Origin: Mycobacterium sp. Z3061
GTDB taxonomy: Bacteria; Actinomycetota; Actinomycetes; Mycobacteriales; Mycobacteriaceae
Direction: 5' to 3'
Assembly (NCBI RefSeq): GCF_031583025.1
Contig: NZ_CP134062.1
Span: 5,615,234 to 5,679,233 of the forward strand
Length of the DNA: 64,000 bases
The position numbers and the translations under genes were made by a program. The notes beneath the pieces were generated by a model that saw only the letters and a list, made by a program, of their open reading frames with translations, did not search any database and was not told the origin of the DNA. The number at the start of each line of letters is the position of its first letter. The first letter of the stretch is position 1. Of the stretch, positions 1 through 9,331 are shown piece after piece.

Positions 1-3000
1 TGAATCTCACGTAGCCGGGCAATATCCGAGTCAGAACCGTCAGCTATTTGTGGCTCATTGACGAGATTGTAAAGCTGGGTGAGGCCTAGATCGCGACGTA
101 ACATGACCTCGCGGCGCTCCGTGTCAAGCGAATGCCCAATGGCTTCCATCCACTCAGTTGAGTCTGGACGCGGGAAGGTCTCGAACACTTCGGACGGTGT
201 GTACTGGGTGTCCGTTCTTAGCGTCGCGCCATACTTTGTCGACCAAGCCTGGTGTAACGACGACGAAAGGACAGCCTGTTCACCAAAGCTGTCCGTCGCG
301 AAGATGACGACCTTTTCATTAAACATCTGGCGTGTGGGAACACGTAAAGGCATCAGAGTCTTACTTATACGCGCAATCGCTAGCACTTCATCAAGGTCTG
401 CAATGGCCTGCCGAAGAGCGGGAGCGGGACGACGAAAGCGCCACCAGTCAGGAAGCAGTTGAGCAGGGCGACCCACCGACCGGGCCAACCATGCGAAGCA
501 ATTTGTGTAGCGTTCCGCTTCTTCTTCGGTGATACCGCCAAAGTCGATTACCCATCGGCTTGCGGTTATCGTCGATGAACTGTTCAAATCCTGCCCGTTA
601 ATGAGCGGCTTCAAAACATCGCCTTCGGAAGGCGCCTTGACGAGGATGGCCTGCGCGTCCTCCGGCGCCAGCAAGAAGGCCAACGTTCCGGGTTCGGCTC
701 CTCTGAACGCAATGCCGCGACAAGATAGGAGCGGTTTTGGGAATCCGCTTGATCTCCCCTCAGGCTCAAGCAGCGTAGAAACTTTCGGTACAGCCTGATC
801 GTCAGCAATACACGGAACGGCGGGATCGATGCTTCGAGCCGTCGCCCAAACCGCGGCGTATTCGAGGTTGGCTGTCTTTACCGGCCAAGAGCGGCTTTGG
901 ATTGCCCTTGTAATAGTCATGCCTGATTTGACGAGCCGGTCCAGTCCGACTTCACGGGTGACGCCTTGCGCAATGGTGTTTGTGGCGATGAGTCCTAGCG
1001 TCCCATGTTCAGAAAGTACATCTCTCGCACGTAGGAAGAAGTAGGCCGCTTGATCGGCTGTGCCTTTGGTTCCTGCTGCCAGTACGTTGACGAGCCATTC
1101 TCTTACATTGGTCCCGACTGCGCCGCCCAGCTTCCCACCCCCAAGGAATGGTGGATTTCCAACGATCGCGTCAAAACCGCCGCGTTCGACTATCACGTCG
1201 GGGGCTTCGATGATCCAGTGGTTGGGATGCCACCGTTTGTAGTCGGTAGGCACGGTCGGCGTGAGGCCGCTGCTGATCATCGAGTCAAGCATCGTCGAGT
1301 CGGGTTGGCCGGATTCGGAATGCGCAGCTTTGACCGCGATGCGCAGGTTTTCGTATGCCTCGTCTAAGGGCTTGCCTGGTTTCCCGCCGACGGATAACCC
1401 GGCTGCTAGGACACCGTCAGCGATCTTGCGCAGTTCCGCTGTCACATCGCGCAATCGAGCCAGTTGTCGGCGTTTGGCGGCGCTGTTGCGGGCTGGGTTG
1501 CTCTCATCGATTTCGGTGGCGAGTTGCCGGCGCAGTTCGGCGGCCTTGACGATGATGGCGTCGATGTCGACGTCGAAGATGTCGAACATCTCGCCGACCG
1601 GTACGCGTGACGGATCGATGTGCAGCTTGCGAAGCTGTTTTAAATCCGTCAATCCCAACAATGAATTGCCGAGGAAGATCTTGTCATCCACGAAGGAGAA
1701 CGGCAGGTCACGGTCCAACGACACAAGCCATAGCGAGAGTTTGCACATCTCGACGGCCATGTCGTTGATGTCGGCGCCGTAGAGGCAGTTGGCGACGACT
1801 TCGCGGATGGCGCGGCCGTATCGGTCGGCGCGGCGGGCGTTGGCGGGATCCTCGGCAGTCCACGCCTCGACCACCCGGTCGGCCAGATAGTTGGCGGCCG
1901 AGACCAGGAATGCTCCTGAACCACAGGCGATGTCGGCCACCTTGAGGCTTAGCAGGTCGTCAGACGATTTCAGTTTCCACTGTGATTCGTCGGCAGTCTG
2001 GTAGGGGCCGGGTGAGTAGCACAAGGGTTGCAGGGCGTGCAGTACGACTTCTCTGGCCAGCGACTTGGGGGTGTAGTGGGCGCCGGCGTTCTTGCGGGAC
2101 GGGGTTTCCTTGACCAGCAGCCCGCCGTCGAGCACCACGAACGGGCGGCCTCGGAGGTCCAGTCGCAGGATTCCCAGCCAGGGCAATACCCGTTCACGTA
2201 AGGCGGGGTCGTCGCCGACCGCTTGCGCCAGGCCGCTGACGACACTCGGGTCCGCCGAAGCGCCAATGGCTTTCGCGATCGCGGCCGCCGACTGAGGTTT
2301 GGCGGAGGGTTGGTCATCCTCGATGTGCGCAAGGATCGCCTCGGCGAGCTTCTTCGGAGCGGTGTGGGCCGCGGCGAGTCGCTCCAGCTCGGTCAGCGTG
2401 ATCTCGGGTTCCTCGCCGCGGGTTCCCTGGAGGCCGAGGTAGGTCTCGCGGACGGTGGCGGCGGTATAGCCGAGCAGGCCTTCGTAGATGTAGCCGATCT
2501 GTTCGACGTCGATGTCGCGGAACGAGATTCGGCGTGCCTCGCCGCCTTTGAGGATCGCTTGCTGCACCGAGCGCAGCGCGTGCAACATCACCCGGTCCGA
2601 CACCGCGATCGCGAGGGTGCCATGGGTAGTGAGTGCAGTCAAAAATGGGAAGCGGGTCGGGTCGAAAAGGGAGCTACCGTAGGCGGGCACCCGCATGTTC
2701 TCGAAAGACGCACCGCAGTAGAGCGCCTGACTGGTCGCCAGCAGCCTGTGCCAGGTGAGCGAGGTGGCATCCAGTGCCTCTTCGCTTTCCTCGGCTTCGC
2801 GGGACTGTAGCCGGTCGAGTTCGCCGGAGATGCCATAACCCTGCTCGAATAGTTCCCCCGAGGGCAGCAGGCCGCGTTCCTCGGCGAACAGCAGAAACAC
2901 GATCCGCATCATGACCGTCACCGCGGCTTCATAGCTCTGATGTGTGTCGGTCGGGAGTGGGTCGCCTTCCCCTCGTTCGAGGGCGTCGCGGGCGGATTCG

Positions 3001-3809
3001 GAGAACGACTGGATAAGCAATTCCACCGCGCGGCGCACCTGCGCGCCGAGGGCTTCGGTGATTTCCTCTGCGGCGGCTACGGATTGCTCGAACAGCACCG
3101 GGAGGCGCTCGCTCGGGTTCCCGCCGACGATGTGCTGACGTGAGATCAACGTCAGGAACGCGTCGCGGGTGCGGGGTTCCTCCACCCACGTCAGCGCGTC
3201 GACGACACCCGAGGCAGTCATCGCGCCGGGACGTGCGCACACCAGGGCCCACCAGCGGCCGTCGGTCACGATGCCGATCGGAATGTCGTTGTCGCGCAGC
3301 AGCGCTTCCATCCGGTCGACCGGGGTGGCCGCCCATAGATCGGCGGGGACCTGGCGCAGCGAGTCGACTGGGTCGATCACCGACACCAACGCGCCGATGG
3401 CGCCGTCGGGGACGAGTAGGGCTGCCTGTGCGCCGACGGTCACCGCCCGGTTCGGTGATTGCGCCGCAATCCCGGCGACCGGCCCCCAGGATAGGGATTC
3501 CGCCCAGCCGACGACGTCGCGCAGCACGGTTTCCACCCATTTGTCGCGCGCGATGCGGTAGGCATCCATTGCTGGCGCGCTGTCGACGGTGGTGCGGTCC
3601 GATGCTTCCCAGGCTGCTTCAAAGTCTCTGCGGGCGTAGAACAGTGCCTCTTTGCGTGAGCCCGCAAGAGCGGGAATGCCCTGTGGCCATACTCGTTTGA
3701 GTGGTGCGATCGCCAGGAACGGGCCGTCGGTGTCAACGAGTTCGAGCCACGCGCGGTGCAGTTCGGAAATATTCGGTGTTGAACGCAACCGTGGTGTGCG
3801 CGGTGCCAT
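1..3809 (-). CDS. drmMI: DrmMI-like N6-adenine DNA methyltransferase (partial, C-terminus outside the window)
   Basis: This reading frame stays open from ATG 3809 to the window edge, giving at least 1269 residues without a stop. It holds the two hallmarks of an N6-adenine methyltransferase: SAM-binding motif DIACGSGAFL at about residue 626 and catalytic NPPF at 885-888, separated by a long insertion as in large Eco57I-type enzymes. The roughly 600 residues before motif I probably fold as a helical specificity or scaffold region. The start codon overlaps the stop of the upstream helicase gene (TGATG), so the two are translationally coupled. A SNF2 helicase followed directly by a giant adenine methylase is the drmD-drmMI order of class 1 DISARM, which marks host DNA and restricts phage. 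A stand-alone type IIG-like methylase is the alternative. Methylase activity is well supported; the DISARM label is inferred from the pair, since drmA, drmB and drmC are not visible. Confidence 0.85.
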   Translation of the reverse strand, partial: MAPRTPRLRSTPNISELHRAWLELVDTDGPFLAIAPLKRVWPQGIPALAGSRKEALFYARRDFEAAWEASDRTTVDSAPAMDAYRIARDKWVETVLRDVVGWAESLSWGPVAGIAAQSPNRAVTVGAQAALLVPDGAIGALVSVIDPVDSLRQVPADLWAATPVDRMEALLRDNDIPIGIVTDGRWWALVCARPGAMTASGVVDALTWVEEPRTRDAFLTLISRQHIVGGNPSERLPVLFEQSVAAAEEITEALGAQVRRAVELLIQSFSESARDALERGEGDPLPTDTHQSYEAAVTVMMRIVFLLFAEERGLLPSGELFEQGYGISGELDRLQSREAEESEEALDATSLTWHRLLATSQALYCGASFENMRVPAYGSSLFDPTRFPFLTALTTHGTLAIAVSDRVMLHALRSVQQAILKGGEARRISFRDIDVEQIGYIYEGLLGYTAATVRETYLGLQGTRGEEPEITLTELERLAAAHTAPKKLAEAILAHIEDDQPSAKPQSAAAIAKAIGASADPSVVSGLAQAVGDDPALRERVLPWLGILRLDLRGRPFVVLDGGLLVKETPSRKNAGAHYTPKSLAREVVLHALQPLCYSPGPYQTADESQWKLKSSDDLLSLKVADIACGSGAFLVSAANYLADRVVEAWTAEDPANARRADRYGRAIREVVANCLYGADINDMAVEMCKLSLWLVSLDRDLPFSFVDDKIFLGNSLLGLTDLKQLRKLHIDPSRVPVGEMFDIFDVDIDAIIVKAAELRRQLATEIDESNPARNSAAKRRQLARLRDVTAELRKIADGVLAAGLSVGGKPGKPLDEAYENLRIAVKAAHSESGQPDSTMLDSMISSGLTPTVPTDYKRWHPNHWIIEAPDVIVERGGFDAIVGNPPFLGGGKLGGAVGTNVREWLVNVLAAGTKGTADQAAYFFLRARDVLSEHGTLGLIATNTIAQGVTREVGLDRLVKSGMTITRAIQSRSWPVKTANLEYAAVWATARSIDPAVPCIADDQAVPKVSTLLEPEGRSSGFPKPLLSCRGIAFRGAEPGTLAFLLAPEDAQAILVKAPSEGDVLKPLINGQDLNSSSTITASRWVIDFGGITEEEAERYTNCFAWLARSVGRPAQLLPDWWRFRRPAPALRQAIADLDEVLAIARISKTLMPLRVPTRQMFNEKVVIFATDSFGEQAVLSSSLHQAWSTKYGATLRTDTQYTPSEVFETFPRPDSTEWMEAIGHSLDTERREVMLRRDLGLTQLYNLVNEPQIADGSDSDIARLREI

Positions 3810-6800
3810 CAGTGCAGCCCCCTTTCCGCGTCCTCGGGAGTGAGCGCGAAGACCACGGCGGCGGCGGTGGTGTGGGGTTTGACGTCGGCGTAACGGTCGG
3901 CTATTGCCGCGATCTCGCGAGCCTCCTCGTCGTCGAGTTCCTCAAGGCGGCGCTGCATCGACTCGATGTCGCGGCGCCACTGCTTCTGCTGGTCGTCGCC
4001 CCAGAGCATGGCTTCGGCTTCGGCGTCCTTGCTGCGCAACAGATTCAACGATTCACCCAGATTCGCCCGGAACGCGGCAAAGATGTCGCGGGCTCGCTGA
4101 ATATCCGCGGCGCGGCGCTTGTCTAGCTGTTCGAGCACCCGGGTGTGTCGACGGTCGGCGCGGGCGTGCATGGACTCCTCCAACCGGGCCCGCATCGGAG
4201 CGTCCGGCGCGTTCCAAAGGGCGCATAGCTCGTCGCGGGTCCGGCGGCTGGCCAGGGTCAGCCGGTCCCCGTCGAGGGCATGATCGAGGGCGTGCTCGGC
4301 TTTCTCCTCGGCCATCGTGCGGCGGCCACGTAGCCGGACACCGACCAGGAAGACCTCCTCGTGCAACCGCACTCCGCCTCGGCCGACGAGCACCATGCGG
4401 GTTACCGCCGCTACGAACGACTCCGCCATTCCGTCGATGACCACCGCGGTCACGCGGTTCAGGGTGGAATCCACACTCCACAGCGCACGGCGCAGCAAAC
4501 GTTGGGCCTTCTGCACGATCGGATGACCCAGGTGCACATACACCAGGTCGGCCCGTCCTTGGGCGGCGGTCGGGTCGAACGTGATCGGGCGCAGCACATC
4601 GGGTTTGAGCCGGGTGGCCAGGCCTTTGAGGGTGTCCTGCCATGCTGGACTCAGCGCTGGCAGCGCGAACACCTCGGCGTCGGTGCCGGCGTCACCGACC
4701 GGCTCGAGCGGGAGTTGATGGTTGATGCGTAGCGCGGTGTCGACGACGCGGCGCAGGTTTTGCGGTTCCAGGTGCAGATCGGCCCGGGATGCGTCGTAGC
4801 CGCGTTCCAGCTCGGTGAGCCGTGTGTTGAGTGCGATGCCGCCGGCCAAGGCCTCTTGAATCACCTTGTTGCCATCGAGACCTTTGGGCTTGCGTTTGGC
4901 CGGTGCTCGGCGGGCGAAGTGCTGCTGGATTTGCTCGCCGATGACCTGGTTGGCCGATCCCAGATCCACCTCGACCTGGGCGATTTTTTTGGCGATGCGG
5001 GCCATGAAGTCGGCGTCGGCGGCGTAGGTGGAGGACTTGTCGTCAGGGACGAAGTGAAACACCTCGGGTTTCTGGGTCTGCCCGTAGCGGTCGATGCGGC
5101 CGATGCGCTGTTCGAGCCGGGACGGGTTGAAGGGGATGTCGAAGTTCACCAGCCGGTGGCAGTGGGTTTGCAAGTCGATGCCTTCGCCGGCGGCGTCCGT
5201 GGCCAGCAACACTCGAACCGGTTCCTCGGTCGGGTCAGCGGTGAACTGCGAGCGGATGTACTCGCGGTCTTCGGTGGGTGTCGCGCCCTCGATGACGGCT
5301 AGCCGGTCAGCGTAGCCGCGTTGGGCCAACACCCGTTGTAGCCAGCCGAGAGTGTGGGCGTATTCGGTGAACACCACGACCCGCTCGTTGGTCCAGTGGG
5401 TGCCGTCGGGCCGGCACACCGCGTCCAGGAAGGTGAGTAGGCGCTCCACTCGGGAATCGGGCCGGCTCTCGTAGCTCAACCCCCAGTCGGCGAGTTCCTG
5501 AAGCTGCCCGGGTTCTGCGGCACTGAGCGGATCGGAGGCTTTCGACTCCCGCAGACGCTCGGCCTCGTCGTGCTCCCACAGCCCTTCTTCCTCGTCGGCC
5601 TGGCCCTCGCCGAAGATGTCGTCGTAATCGTCGTCGCGCAGGCCCCGCCCGACCCGCGCGTCGAGGTAGTGGCTGATGGTCATTCCGAAGGCGAACGGGC
5701 TGGACAGGAACCGCTTTTTGAGCAGCATGGTGACGATGTCGCCGCCCGGCTTGGTGCCGTTCTGTTTGGCGCTGCGGGTGACAATCTCGTCGAGCAGCGA
5801 GAACATCTTCTGTTCGCTGTCCTCGGGGGTGAAGTTAAGGATTTTGACCTGCCGGTCCTTGAACCCCTTGCCCGTCAGGTCGCTCTTGAGCCGCCGCACC
5901 GTCACGTCCTTGAGCGCGGCAGAGTCCAGCAGCGCACCGCGGGAGAATCGGCGGGGATCGATCATCTCCATAAGTGCGGTGAACGACTCCGGGTAGCCGT
6001 TGTGCGGGGTGGCGCTCAAGAACAGGCGATGCTCGCACGTGTCGGCGAGCTGGCGCACCGCCACCGTGCGCTGGGTATCCACCGAATAGCCGCGCCCACT
6101 GGCCACGGTCGAGGGGCTTGACGGCGCGACGTGGTGGGCTTCATCCACGATGAGCAGGTCGAAAGCGAACCGCTTGCCCAGCTTCGGGTTCTTGGCCTGC
6201 GCGTAGACGTCGCGCAGCAGACGCTGGCAACGGACCTGAGGTAGCCATGCCATGGACACGATGACCCGCGGGTAGAGCTGGAACGGGTTGGCATGCAGGC
6301 CGTGGGTGCGCCGCACTTGGGCCATCAGTTCGCTGTTGACGATGACGAAATGCAGGCCGAACTTGTCGCGCATTTCGTCTTGCCATTTGAGGGCCAGGCT
6401 GGGCGGGCACACGATCACCGCGGTGCGGGCCCGATGGCGCAAGAACAGTTCCTGCACTACCAGGCCGGCCTCGATGGTCTTGCCCAATCCGACGTCGTCG
6501 GCCAACAGCAGGTTGGCGCGCGGGCTGGTCAGCGCCCGGCGCAGCGGTTCAAGCTGGTAGGCCTCCACCACGACACCAGACCAGAACGGCGCCTGATAGC
6601 GGTTGGGGTCCGCCGAGGTCACCGCCCCCCAACGCATCGCATCGATGAAGCCCGCCAAGGTGGCGGGGTCGTCGAAACCCTCCGGGTTGATGTGCTCGGG
6701 TAGGCCCTGCGGCGGGGTCACCGTCTGGCCGAGCTCCAGCTCCCAGATCACCGACAACTGCTCGCCGAGGCGGTCCTCGTCGAGAGACTGCAGGTCCACA

Positions 6801-7357
6801 ACGTGGTTGAGCTGGATCCTTGCATCATCGGCGGGACTCAACGGGAGGCCCTGAGCCTGCACGTGGGCAACCGCCCACGTCGAGCCGCGGACCTCGACAA
6901 CCTGACCGGGTTCGGGTAGGGCAGGCGTGAATGTGCGCACTGGTGATCCTTCGGAAGACTCGTCCGGATGACCACTATCACCGTCGCCGCCGACAACGGC
7001 CCGGATGGTGTCCTCGGAAACTCCAAAACGCGCAGCGGATCGCTTGATTACCGCCGCGAGGGCCTGGCCTCTCTGCTCGCGGTCTGCGATGGACTTTGCG
7101 GCGTGGTGCTCGCGTCGGATTCGATTACGCTGCCCTGCGCTGAGCAGCTCCTCTGGTAGCGCGGCCGGCAATTCGTCATGCAGAACGTGATCGATAGTGT
7201 CGCGGGAGATCCCGTACTTGCGACTCAACTCAGCGCAGGTGTTGCGCATCGCCCATTCGACGCCGTGCTGATTGATTGCGTCGTGGAGGGCTCTACGGAT
7301 CGTTGAGCGCTGGCCTGGCGTCAGATGATCGGTCCCCGCGAGCGGTGTTCTCCCCAC
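3809..7357 (-). CDS. drmD: SNF2-family helicase, DrmD-like (class 1 DISARM)
   Basis: This is a large SNF2/RapA-type helicase of 1182 residues from GTG 7357. Visible motifs are Walker A in ADDVGLGKTIEA near residue 286, the DEAH box in LLIVDEAHHV near 404, SATPHNG, and in the C-terminal lobe ATDAAGEGIDLQ and QRIGRIDRYGQ near 750. The frame remains open to an ATG at 7750, but that extension would overlap the divergent gene at 7466 and reads as low-complexity sequence, so I prefer GTG 7357. Two short helix-turn-helix-like repeats (LSRKYGISRDTI and AARFGVSEDTI) occupy the first 120 residues, which I do not know as a standard part of DrmD. The stop codon overlaps the methylase start. In DISARM, DrmD is the helicase specific to class 1; its mechanistic role is not settled. 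Confidence 0.85.
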   Translation of the reverse strand: MGRTPLAGTDHLTPGQRSTIRRALHDAINQHGVEWAMRNTCAELSRKYGISRDTIDHVLHDELPAALPEELLSAGQRNRIRREHHAAKSIADREQRGQALAAVIKRSAARFGVSEDTIRAVVGGDGDSGHPDESSEGSPVRTFTPALPEPGQVVEVRGSTWAVAHVQAQGLPLSPADDARIQLNHVVDLQSLDEDRLGEQLSVIWELELGQTVTPPQGLPEHINPEGFDDPATLAGFIDAMRWGAVTSADPNRYQAPFWSGVVVEAYQLEPLRRALTSPRANLLLADDVGLGKTIEAGLVVQELFLRHRARTAVIVCPPSLALKWQDEMRDKFGLHFVIVNSELMAQVRRTHGLHANPFQLYPRVIVSMAWLPQVRCQRLLRDVYAQAKNPKLGKRFAFDLLIVDEAHHVAPSSPSTVASGRGYSVDTQRTVAVRQLADTCEHRLFLSATPHNGYPESFTALMEMIDPRRFSRGALLDSAALKDVTVRRLKSDLTGKGFKDRQVKILNFTPEDSEQKMFSLLDEIVTRSAKQNGTKPGGDIVTMLLKKRFLSSPFAFGMTISHYLDARVGRGLRDDDYDDIFGEGQADEEEGLWEHDEAERLRESKASDPLSAAEPGQLQELADWGLSYESRPDSRVERLLTFLDAVCRPDGTHWTNERVVVFTEYAHTLGWLQRVLAQRGYADRLAVIEGATPTEDREYIRSQFTADPTEEPVRVLLATDAAGEGIDLQTHCHRLVNFDIPFNPSRLEQRIGRIDRYGQTQKPEVFHFVPDDKSSTYAADADFMARIAKKIAQVEVDLGSANQVIGEQIQQHFARRAPAKRKPKGLDGNKVIQEALAGGIALNTRLTELERGYDASRADLHLEPQNLRRVVDTALRINHQLPLEPVGDAGTDAEVFALPALSPAWQDTLKGLATRLKPDVLRPITFDPTAAQGRADLVYVHLGHPIVQKAQRLLRRALWSVDSTLNRVTAVVIDGMAESFVAAVTRMVLVGRGGVRLHEEVFLVGVRLRGRRTMAEEKAEHALDHALDGDRLTLASRRTRDELCALWNAPDAPMRARLEESMHARADRRHTRVLEQLDKRRAADIQRARDIFAAFRANLGESLNLLRSKDAEAEAMLWGDDQQKQWRRDIESMQRRLEELDDEEAREIAAIADRYADVKPHTTAAAVVFALTPEDAERGLH

Positions 7358-7465
7358 ACAGCCACACGGTAGCGGGCCAGCCCCGAGAGTTCGCCTGTTT
7401 TCGGCACGACTTCGCTTTAGGAACAGGTCCACATCTGTTCGTCGACCCCATGGCAATATGCGTGG

Positions 7466-8611
7466 GTGACCGAGCCCCTTTCCCTCAGCGAGGTCGTCGA
7501 CATTCTGGTGGAAATGGATCTGGTCGATCTCGACGGCGCCAGCCCGTGGCCCGGTAATCCAGAGGGTTCGGACGTCTACGAGCCGGACTGGGCTCAAGTC
7601 CATCCGACGGCGTCGGATGTCGACGAGCCGTTCGTTTCCACGACTGACCCTTCGACAGTCGTTGAGGAAGTGCAGCGGCGCGCCGCTGGCGGGTTTCGGA
7701 TCCCGCCGCCCGATATCCTTGATGGCCTCGCGTGGTACACGCCGATTCACTTCTTTGGCCTGGGGTCGGCCATTTACGTCCGGGAATCAGCAGTGCTCGA
7801 CGTCGCGGCCGCCATCCTTAACCGCCTGCCTGAGTCCCAACGGCGATTTACAGCCAATGTCATGGGTGCGTGTCGAGCGGCGATGTCGGTGCTGTATTTG
7901 CATGAGGCCTATCACCACAAGATCGAATCGTTGGCGATTCGATTCGAGGCGATCGAGCGCACCCGCCGCTACTTGCCCTACTCCGAGAGGGTGTATGTCC
8001 CGCTCATTAAGCAGGGATCAGATGACGTGTTCGAAGAGACGTTGGCCTGCGCGGAGATGTACCGTCGGTTCGCCAGCGAGAGGCTCTATCGCCGCGGCGT
8101 GCCCGCGTCGATCCGGGATGCAACCCTCGCGATGCTTCCGGAGTGGTTTTGCGTCCTGCCGCCCAGCTATCGCGAAGCCGGCTATTACCTGAACGACATG
8201 ACGTTCGACAGCGCCCAATGCACGCTGATGAGCCAAGTGCACGAAGCTGCCATATCTACTCGGCGCGCACCCAGAGAATGGGACCTTGCGCCTCATCTGT
8301 GCCGCGGTCTCTTCAACTGCCAGCGCATTACCCACGTTCTGGTGCCAATAGGGCAACAGCCCATCCTCCCCTGGATCGGCCACTCCCCTGCATTGCCTTC
8401 CGTGAGCAGCAGGAGATTGATCCGATACCTCGAAGATCGAGGTTGGGTTATCGAACCAGGCCGGGGCAAAGGATCGCACGTCAGGCTGCGACAGGTTGGC
8501 AAACCATCGCTTACGATCCCCGCCAACCGTGAGTCGCTCTCGCCGCCGGTCTTGAAGTCGGTTGCCAAAGCGCTGGGCGTGCGCGTCGGTGAACTGACGG
8601 CTAAAGGCTGA
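7466..8611 (+). CDS. HEXXH metallopeptidase-like protein with C-terminal HicA-like domain
   Basis: This 381-residue protein starts at GTG 7466, diverging from the helicase gene. Residues 146-150 read HEAYH, an HEXXH zinc-peptidase signature within a helical stretch, and an acidic segment EETLACAE at 190-197 could supply a third ligand, as in gluzincins. The last 70 residues resemble the HicA/YcfA double-stranded-RNA-binding fold: a helix (RRLIRYLEDRGW), then GKGSHVRL with the catalytic-type His at 338, LTIPAN, and a final helix LKSVAKALGV. HicA proteins are toxin RNases paired with HicB, but no HicB-like antitoxin is adjacent. The HicA part may here serve only as an RNA-binding module. No signal peptide is visible, so it should act in the cytoplasm. 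The domain calls are mine from motifs, and the function is unknown. Confidence 0.7.
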   Translation: MTEPLSLSEVVDILVEMDLVDLDGASPWPGNPEGSDVYEPDWAQVHPTASDVDEPFVSTTDPSTVVEEVQRRAAGGFRIPPPDILDGLAWYTPIHFFGLGSAIYVRESAVLDVAAAILNRLPESQRRFTANVMGACRAAMSVLYLHEAYHHKIESLAIRFEAIERTRRYLPYSERVYVPLIKQGSDDVFEETLACAEMYRRFASERLYRRGVPASIRDATLAMLPEWFCVLPPSYREAGYYLNDMTFDSAQCTLMSQVHEAAISTRRAPREWDLAPHLCRGLFNCQRITHVLVPIGQQPILPWIGHSPALPSVSSRRLIRYLEDRGWVIEPGRGKGSHVRLRQVGKPSLTIPANRESLSPPVLKSVAKALGVRVGELTAKG

Positions 8612-8680
8612 TCTCTCCCGGCGCCCGCGAGGAGATCGGTTAGCGTAAAGCCCCGTAGCTGAAGCTTTTAGAGAGAATCG

Positions 8681-9124
8681 ATGACTGCTTGCAACCCCTT
8701 CCGCGATGAGATGCTGATGCTGCTGCGTACCGCCGATTGCCACTATGGCAACACCCTGCGCGACGAGCAGGCCGGATGGAGCATTGAGCGCGCCGCGACG
8801 GAGCGACGGGTCAGACCGGAGCGGATCGTCGAGCTGCGCGCTGCGGTCCACCGGGTGTGCGACGGCGAACACTCTAACAACAAAACCCAGGCCGGCTACG
8901 AAGACGCGGTCCTTCGCGCCCTGCTGCATTTCCGAGGCGAGATGTCAGCAGGCCTGCGCCAGCACATCGATATGCGGCTTACTCGGCTGCGATCGGAATA
9001 TCTTCCCGATCTCAAAGCCGTCCCGTTGCAATGCAATACACGGGGTGCCCACCGACCGCAGCCGGTAGTGTCGCGCGAGCGTCAGTGTGAGTGCGGCTAC
9101 ACCCACGCAGGTGAGTGTTGGTGA
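8681..9124 (+). CDS. Conserved-looking hypothetical protein with Cys/His-rich C-terminus
   Basis: The 147-residue product begins at ATG 8681, behind a purine-rich GAGAG stretch and 69 bp after the HEXXH-HicA gene, so the two may be co-transcribed. The first 110 residues look fully helical, with a pattern typical of small cytoplasmic DNA- or protein-binding adaptors. The C-terminus ends in CECGYTHAGECW, three cysteines and a histidine that could bind zinc. I do not recognise a family. Codon use and clean amphipathic helices support real coding. Its place between the DISARM-like pair and a GIY-YIG nuclease gene suggests a role tied to the defence cluster, but this is only contextual. Confidence 0.6.
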   Translation: MTACNPFRDEMLMLLRTADCHYGNTLRDEQAGWSIERAATERRVRPERIVELRAAVHRVCDGEHSNNKTQAGYEDAVLRALLHFRGEMSAGLRQHIDMRLTRLRSEYLPDLKAVPLQCNTRGAHRPQPVVSRERQCECGYTHAGECW

Positions 9125-9331
9125 CAGCGAATGGACCTACGCCGCGATGAATACAGCTCACACCCTCTGCGGCTTCGAACGCGGCGCCATCAAGACCGCG
9201 TCAACGTGGCCGGCTGCAGTATTGCAACCGATGCCGAGCTAAGCCGCAACGTGGCACCGAATCTCAACATGGCGTAAACCCGAAGTTGTGACACCATGTC
9301 GCGTGTCAGAGCGGGTTGGTCTACCGCAAAG

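Noticed and set aside
7358..7750. N-terminal extension of the DrmD-like helicase
   Set aside because: It would overlap the divergent HEXXH-HicA gene and reads as poor protein; GTG 7357 is preferred.
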